Below are positions 57,770 through 64,000 of a stretch of 64,000 nt of DNA, one piece after another. This DNA is from Rebecca billardiae RCC1528 (Eukaryota; Haptophyta). The DNA lies in contig OZ251228.1 in NCBI GenBank assembly GCA_965240325.2, forward strand, positions 1,178,001-1,242,000, in the 5' to 3' direction. Position 1 is the stretch's first letter; each line of letters opens with the position of its first letter. The position numbers and the translations under genes are program-made. The notes below the pieces were generated by a model. It was not told where the DNA came from, made no database searches, and saw only the letters and a list, made by a program, of their open reading frames with translations.

Positions 57770-60406
57770 TCATTTCTTTTGCTTGAGCTTTGCGGCCTGC
57801 TTGATGGCCGTCTTCAGGTCAGCCTCCGCCTTCTTCGCCTCTGCCGTCGCGGCCAGCTCCGCCTGCACCGCCTTCAACGCGCCCTGCACGAGCGCGACGA
57901 CGGCTGGCTTCAGGTCACCGGGGTGGAGCGCCTCGGACTTGAAGTCCGCCTCCACCTGTGCTGGCTGCGTGTACTCGACGTCGCCGCCGTTCTCAGGCTT
58001 CCGCTTCACGCTGAGCGCGCCTGCGCGGAGCCACGAGAGGCGCGGTGGGGCGGGCAGCGGTGGGACGCGTGCGGCGCGGGCGGCGGCGCGGGCGGCGGCG
58101 GCGGCGGCGCGCGCGCGCGGCCCGGGCCGCCTGCGCGACGGCGCGCCGCGCGGGGCGCGCACCGCCCTGGGCGATGAACGCCTGCGCGAGCCGCAGCGGC
58201 GCGTTCCGCGAAACCTCGCCGACCGCGCAGTACGCCTTGTTCAGCTTGCGGCTGCCGTCCGCGGCGGGGTTGTCAAGGACAGTGTACTCGCATTCGGGGT
58301 CGAAGACGCCTGGCGTGAGCCAGTCGCGCAGCTGCGCCTCGACCGGCGCGATGCAGCGCACGGCCGGCTTGGGCAGCCCCTGCGACTCGACGTAGCGCGC
58401 GGCGAACTCGCCGAGCGCGCGCTCGGCCGGTGGCGCGCACAGCGTGTGCGGCGCGAGCGCGAGGCAATCAGCGACGTGCATCAGCACCTTCACGACGAAG
58501 CCGGCCTGCTCGTTGGCCGGCGCGGGCTCGAGCTGCTGCAGCTCGTCGAGCATGAATGCGCGCCCCACGTTGATCGCCGAGATCCAGTAGTTGGACGGGT
58601 CCCCCAAGATGGCCTCCGACTGCCAGAGCACGCGCACGCGCGCCATCAGCTGCGGCCGCAGCGCGCGCAGTGCGGCGAGCAGCACGACGAGCGCCGCACG
58701 CACGCCTTTCGCGGAGCCCTCGAAGCAGTTGAGGCACTGCGCGGTCCAGTCGCGCAGCCACAGCACCGGCGCGCACCCCTGCGGCGCGCCGTCGAGCAGC
58801 GCCGCCGTGGAGAGCACGTCGCCGAGCGTGACGTGGCCGTGCAGCGGCAGCGGCGCGCACACGACGCACGCCCGCTCCGACCCGCTCAGCAGCTCGAGCC
58901 TGCGGGCCGCGGGCTTGACGGCCTCCTTGCTGAACTGGCGCACCTGCGCGAGCAGCTCGCGCGCGTGCGCGTCCTGCTCGAAGTGGTCGCGCACGGGCTG
59001 CAGCAGGCTGTTCACGGCCTGCGCGGCCGAGCGCAGCGTGCGGCCGCGGGCGCCGCCGACGGGTCGGGCGCATGCGCGTGCGCGCGCGCGCGGGGGCTCG
59101 CGTCAGCGGCCGCGCGCGCGCGCGCGCGCCCAACGGTGGGGCCGCGCGTGGCGCGCCACCCTCGGCGGCGGCGCGGACGCGCGCGCACCGCGACGAGCGC
59201 GCGCTTCAGCTCGTCCTCCGAGATCTGCCCCTCGACGAACGCGCGCTGCACCTCGTCCGCGGAGCCGAACACGCGCGGCCCCACGGCAAATGTCGCGCCC
59301 GGCCGCCCGAGCACGATATGCCTCACGTAGTCGAGGCACGGGTTCTGCAGCGCGTCCTCGACGAGGTGGAGCGCGGCGTCGCTCGGCGCGCTGCCGTCGG
59401 GCACGCGCGGGCAGTGCGCCTGCATGATCTTCCGCTCGACGTCCGCCGCCGAGTCCTCCATGAAGATGGCGGAATCGGAATCAGACTTGGACATCTTTGA
59501 CTGGCCGGCCTTGAGGCCGTAGAGCATGTGGTGAGAGAGGATCACCGGCTTGAGCTTGACGCCCGCCTTGCCGCAGTAGTCGCGCGCGAGCATGTTCACC
59601 TTGCGCTGGTCCACGCCGAGCTGGCACACGTCCGCGCGCAGGAAGAACACGTCGGTGCACTGCATCAGCGGGTAGAGCACCTGCGCGCCCGTCAGCCTGT
59701 TCTCGGCGCGCGCCATGATCGTGCAGCACTTCTTGATGCGGTCGAGGTCGAAGCAGCGCGCGATGTCGAGCATCTTGGGCCAGTACGTCGAGGCCTTGGA
59801 CGTGATCTCGTCCGCGCACCACAGGAAGCGCACGCGCTCCATGTCCATCCCCGCCGCCTTCCAGACCTCGATCAGGTACTTGCCGACCGTCTGGATCTTG
59901 GCCAGGTCGCCTCCCATCTTGTCGTTCATCAGCGCGAACCAGTCGGCGACCCAGAAGAGGAAGGTGCCGCCGGCGGAGGTGAGCTTGTTCACGTTGATCG
60001 CCTTGAACAGCCCCTGCGCGATGTGCATCCGGCCCGACGGCTCGAAGCCGTCGTAGCACGTGAAGTTTGGCTTCTTGGCGAGCAGGTTCTTCAGGTCGTC
60101 CACCGTCTGGCACTCCTCGCCCACGCTGAGGACGAGGTCGAGGAGGCGCTGCGCCTCGGGGTCAGGCGCGGAGGTGGCCTCGCCACCGCCACCCGCGGCC
60201 GCCGCCGCCGCGCCCTTCGGCGCCGGGCTCGGCGCCGGCTCGGCGGGCTTGGCGCCCTTCTTCCCCTTGGGCGCGGCCGGCGCCGTGGCAGCCGCGGCCG
60301 CGGCCACGCGTGGTGCGGCCGGCGGGGCGGTCGGGCCCGCGCAGCCGATGACGGCGCCTCGTTGCGCGCTGTCGATGAGGGCGTCGAGCTGCGAGAGCGC
60401 CGACAT
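57770..60406 (-). CDS. Tyrosyl-tRNA synthetase with a second, degenerate catalytic domain
   Basis: Exons 59189-60406, 58163-59018 and 57770-58020 (GT-AG introns of 170 and 142 nt) give 774 aa. The enzyme charges tRNA-Tyr with tyrosine. Residues ~1-75 are Ala/Pro/Lys-rich. The class I core follows: the HIGH-like MHIAQG near 127, FLFWVADWFALMNDKMGGDL, FLWCADEI, and KMSKSDSDS near 304. A helical module (VNSLLQPVRDHFEQDA) follows. Residues ~440-690 then repeat the catalytic fold in degenerate form (LPLHGHVTLGDV, PVLWLRDWTA, VRVLWQSEAI..NYWISAINVGRAF) without HIGH or KMSKS. A Lys-rich tail ends it. This two-in-one layout recalls the pseudo-dimeric TyrRS of trypanosomatids. Divergent from the RMD1-like gene. 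Confidence 0.9.
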
Positions 60407-60585
60407 GCCCGCGGAACGCGTGTGCGCCGCGCGTGTCCACGGGGACAAGTCGGCCGGTGTGCCAGCGGATTCGTGTGTGTGAAAGAGCGGCCACGCAGCA
60501 TGGCGGCGAAGCCCTGCTCTGGGCGCGAGTTTACCCGCATCTCGCTCGCCGGCCGCGGATGGCACGCTCCGGCGAGCCGGGCGCC
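60407..60585. promoter_or_regulatory. Divergent promoter region TyrRS / RMD1-like
   Basis: A 179-bp spacer between outward-facing start codons; shorter if the upstream in-frame ATG at 60559 of the RMD1-like gene is used. No TATA box seen. Confidence 0.35.
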
Positions 60586-62266
60586 ATGAGCGACTCGCGC
60601 GAGCACATCACGATCGAGCCGCTGCTCGCGCCGGCGAACGGCGAGGAGCGGCGGACGAGCGACATGCCCGAGGGCTGGGCCCCGGCGCGCTCGAGGAGCG
60701 CCCCCCAGCGCCGTGCCCACCACGGCCAGCCCACGGGCATCGCCTCGGCCGACGACGAGCCCGGCATGTACCACGAGTACGACGACGAGGACACAGACCG
60801 CTGGGCGAGTGAGGACGAGGCGCGGCGGGTGAGCGCGGATTACCGGCGGTCCGAGTACGCGCAAGCGCGCGCGCGCGCGGACGGCGAGATCCCCGAGAGC
60901 CGCTCGGCCGGCTCACCCCAAGTCGATCAGGGGAACGGCGGCGCGTCGTCGACGCTCGGCGGGAGCGACTCGCGCCGCGGGGACTCGCGGCGCGGCGGCC
61001 CGTCGCGCCGGCCGAACCCGTGGGAGCACTCGAATCGGAAGACATTCAAGCCCATCATCACGATCGGCAAGCCGAACGACTTCGCCGGCCGCAGTATCAT
61101 GCACCGGCGGCGCACACCCGGCATGACGGGCCGCGGCGCGCCGGCCGTGCCCACCACGTCGACGCTCGCGAGCACGACGGCCGAGTCGCTGCTGCGCTCG
61201 GCGTTCCGCTGCTCGTCGCTGTGCATCGGCGCGGCGATCGACGTGAAGGAGGTCTACCAGCACTACCAGATGCGCGGGCTGCACTGCACCGCGTACAAGG
61301 ACGGGCTGAACGTGGTCGTGCACTGCCTGCACCACTCGGAGGACGACGAGTCCGACGCGCACGCCTTCTACTTCACGTACGGCGGGATGGTGCTGTGGAA
61401 CCTCGACCCGACGGTGGAGCAGGCGCTGGTGCAGGAGGCGTGCGACCTCTTCTCGCGCGGCACCCTCGACGAGCCCGAGGTCGACGACTTCCTCTACGTG
61501 TACGAGGCGCAGAAGCCGGACGCAAAGCCGCACATTCACAAGGACGTGATTCACCTCACGACCTCCGACATCATGGAGAAGCTCGCGGTCGCGTTCGGGC
61601 TGGCGCAGTCGGCGAAGCTCGGCGTGTTCGAGCGGATCACCGAGGCGACTATCTCGAATACGCGCTCAATACCCGAGCAGCTCGCGCAGAGCGGCAAGAT
61701 CAGCCTCTCGCGGTGCGCGCGGATGCGCGCGCCGCGCGCGGCCCGGGCACACGCCGCGCGACCGCGCTGCTGGCTGGTGCGGTGGCCGCGCGCGCGCTCA
61801 CCGCGTGCGCCGCGCGTCGTGCTGCGCGCGCAGCAAGGAGATCTCGATGCGTGTCGGCCAGCTCTTCGTCGACCGCTCCTCCGTCAACCTGCACTCGGAC
61901 ATGCTGGACACACCGGACTTCTTCTGGGAGGTGCTCGCGCCTGCGGAGGGCGGCGCGCGCGCGGCCGCGTGCGCTGTCCGTGGCCCACCGACGTGCGCGC
62001 GCGTCACCCCGCGCGCGCCCGCGTTGCAGGACGACGAGTGGGAGCCGCTCTACCAGAAGACGGCCAAGTACCTGGAGATCGAGAAGCGCGTCAACGTGCT
62101 CAACCACCGGCTGGACATCATCAAGGACCTCTTCGACATGCTCGCCTCCGAGATGCACGCCAAGCACGCGACCAACCTCGAGGTGATCGTCATCGTGCTC
62201 ATCCTCATCGAGGTCATCTTCCAGGTGCTCGAGCTGATGCAAAATCGCGTGTTCGCCGATTCGTGA
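60586..62266 (+). CDS. RMD1/RMND1-like (DUF155) membrane protein
   Basis: Exons 60586-61712, 61834-61930 and 62030-62266 (GT-AG introns of 121 and 99 nt) give 486 aa; an in-frame ATG at 60559 would add nine residues. Residues ~1-150 are polar, acidic and probably disordered. The DUF155 core starts near 205 (SAFRCSSLCIGAAIDVKEVY) and includes FYFTYGGMVLWNL, FLYVYEA, LTTSDIMEKLAVAFGLAQS, then SSVNLHSDMLDTPDFFWE, EPLYQKTAKYLEIEKRV and LNHRLDIIKDLFDML. One membrane helix follows at ~455-477 (NLEVIVIVLILIEVIFQVLE), all hallmarks of the family. Known members act in mitochondrial translation (RMND1) or in yeast Rmd1/Rmd8 functions. No classic presequence is seen, so a non-mitochondrial member is possible. 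Confidence 0.92.
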
Positions 62267-64000
62267 GGCGCGCGGCGCCACCGATGATTAAGCGATTCGC
62301 GCCGCGCCGGCGGCGGTGTCGGTGACGGCAGAGCTGCTGGCTCAGACGAATCGGATAGCGCGTCATGTAATCAGACAGCATCTAATAAACATATGTATTA
62401 ACGACGACGTGGTATGCAACGGGCATAAGGCGTCAGAGTCAGCAAGCTGTAGCAGCAGATCGAGCCGCAGCTGGATCGACAAACACCATATCAGGATCAG
62501 CGCTCCTCGGCCTCGCCTGGTCCGCGGTCCCCCCGCCAGCCCCTCGTCTAGTAGTCGCGCCCATATTCGGATAACACGCGCATTTTGATGACGACGATGC
62601 GCGCCGCGCGCTATTGATGATCGTCGTCATGACGACCCGGAGTACTTCTACAGTTACTCACAGATCAGGAGATCGACCTGCGCCGTCATTACTTACGGGC
62701 CTGTGTCTCGTAACTATCATCCGATCCCGGATATCGGCAGCAGAAATAACTGTGACGAATCGCGCAGCAATGCATCATTATTATAAGCGACTATTTGTGA
62801 GTCTCGATTAGTTGATTAGTGCCCTGCCACTATAAACAGCGTAGCGGTAGACCGTCAGTGTTTGCTGAGTTGTGAGTATCATCCTTATAGTTATACTATA
62901 GGACGACTTACCAGGGCACATCAGGCTGATGCTGACTCTGAGTGGCATAAAACCGTAAGCTAGACGCCAGTGCTGAGTCCATCGAACGCCGGTGCCATGC
63001 CGACATGCCCTGCGGGCGCGGCGCCGATAGACCGGATAGATACCGGGTATGGCCAGTGGCCAGATGACTAGTTATGAGTATGATGCGTCTAATGAGTAAT
63101 GACGAGTGACGGTGACGTCGTCGTCGTCTGAGGCAATAACCACTTTATTGTTCGGCGGAGGCTGATCAACAGTCCGGGCAGTAGTGCGGTGCCCCGCCGC
63201 CGCCGCCCGAATGCTGAATCGATGACAATAATCGTTATTATTGTCTGACCGCGGTCGCACGAAAATCACTCCGGCTACCCGGGCGTGCCTTACCCCCATA
63301 CATGAATACTACGAACCCGATATGCAAGTCTGACAGAAAGAATAAGATCATTATTCTGTCGTCGCGTAATTTAGTTGATGTATCATATCGTCACAACTGT
63401 AGTACAGCTAGTATCTGCACACAGCTCCGAGGCAGGCGAGATTGACGCCCGCCAACTGTCACCGCCCATGAATCAATGCATGAAGCCGTCGCCGATGGTA
63501 GCGCCTGTTAGAGCAGGACAGATACGATTGCACTCGATACAGCACGTGTGGGCTGCAGTCCGCCTGGATCGACCCCGCTGAGACGGCGGCGCTCCATCCG
63601 TGAGCGCCGGCGGCCGATCACATGTCAATGCGTCGCAACCAACGGGCGCGCGCTGAAACCGATCACTCCGGGGCCAACCTTCCGAGACTCCACTGAGCTT
63701 CGGACTCTGGTTGTCCGGACCGTTCTGCAGCGCGCCCTCAATGGCTGTAAGCTTGTCCGTGCGGGTAGATGAGCGTGTACAATCAGCTCGTAGTGCATCA
63801 GTGCCAGAATACTCTGACACTCCTCCTCACTGAGCACAGCGAGATGCAGTTAGTGTGCGTACGCGTGTGCGCGGTGTTGTTGCGCGCGATGATGCCGGCG
63901 TACATGTCTGTGACCATGTCGACTGTTGTCCCAACCAGTTTGGTCCGTCGAGGTGTTGACGGCGGTATCTCCGACTCGGGTGTATCAACCCGTCTCCGTC
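62267..64000. other. Intergenic DNA without a supported gene
   Basis: 1.7 kb of moderate-GC sequence; no frame, repeat or RNA gene can be supported. The window ends here without reaching another gene. Confidence 0.55.

Overview
This is nuclear DNA of a GC-rich eukaryotic microbe, most likely a microalga. The coding regions have very high GC at third codon positions and long Ala/Gly/Pro/Arg runs. They are split by short GT-AG introns, mostly 55-270 nt and often starting GTGCGC. No operons, Shine-Dalgarno spacing, rRNA, tRNA or CRISPR are seen. The protein set (presequence protease, adrenodoxin reductase, tyrosyl-tRNA synthetase, RMD1/DUF155, OTU, homeodomain, F-box/RCC1, PH-PX) is eukaryotic. 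The intron style, and a 'GGGWQLVRR' lectin-like module that I associate from memory with haptophyte genomes, make a haptophyte my best guess. That is an inference, not a proof.

Layout. 1-18600 is a rearranged block. A roughly 2.7-3.2 kb segment holding a Sel1-MYND gene (minus strand) and the divergent 5' exon of a presequence protease (PreP) gene (plus strand) is present twice (about 1482-4706 and 10108-12871). The second copy runs into a complete three-exon PreP gene (12397-16445). The first is cut inside intron 1 and abuts an exportin-6-like fragment (about 4707-6268). The last 1.2 kb of PreP is repeated (17295-18511), and a 133-bp inverted piece lies between two long (TA)n tracts, forming a large palindrome. 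18600-22700 holds a repeat element also found inverted at 40959-42511, and little else.

22685-27583 carries an F-box/RCC1 gene, mitochondrial adrenodoxin reductase, and a divergent OTU protease gene. 28834-38560 carries an unknown spliced gene, a 0.87-kb inverted-repeat element, a nine-exon gene for a secreted protein of eight Cys-rich modules (31061-34997), an unknown nuclear-type protein, and a type I membrane protein with two copies of an extracellular domain. 39105-40412 is a second F-box/RCC1 gene. 43666-50217 is a nine-exon gene for a PH-PX-coiled-coil protein of about 1,580 aa. 52877-54010 is a foldback transposable element with perfect terminal inverted repeats and target-site duplication. 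54546-55490 is a homeodomain gene. 57770-60406 is a tyrosyl-tRNA synthetase with an internal degenerate second catalytic domain, divergent from an RMD1/DUF155 membrane protein gene (60586-62266).

The genes do not form one pathway. Several products (PreP, adrenodoxin reductase, RMD1-like) point to mitochondria. Head-to-head pairs with short spacers recur (Sel1-MYND/PreP, adrenodoxin reductase/OTU, TyrRS/RMD1), which suggests shared bidirectional promoters. The most notable content is the eight-module Cys-rich protein, the palindromic PreP tail, the foldback and MITE-like elements, and the pseudo-dimeric TyrRS.
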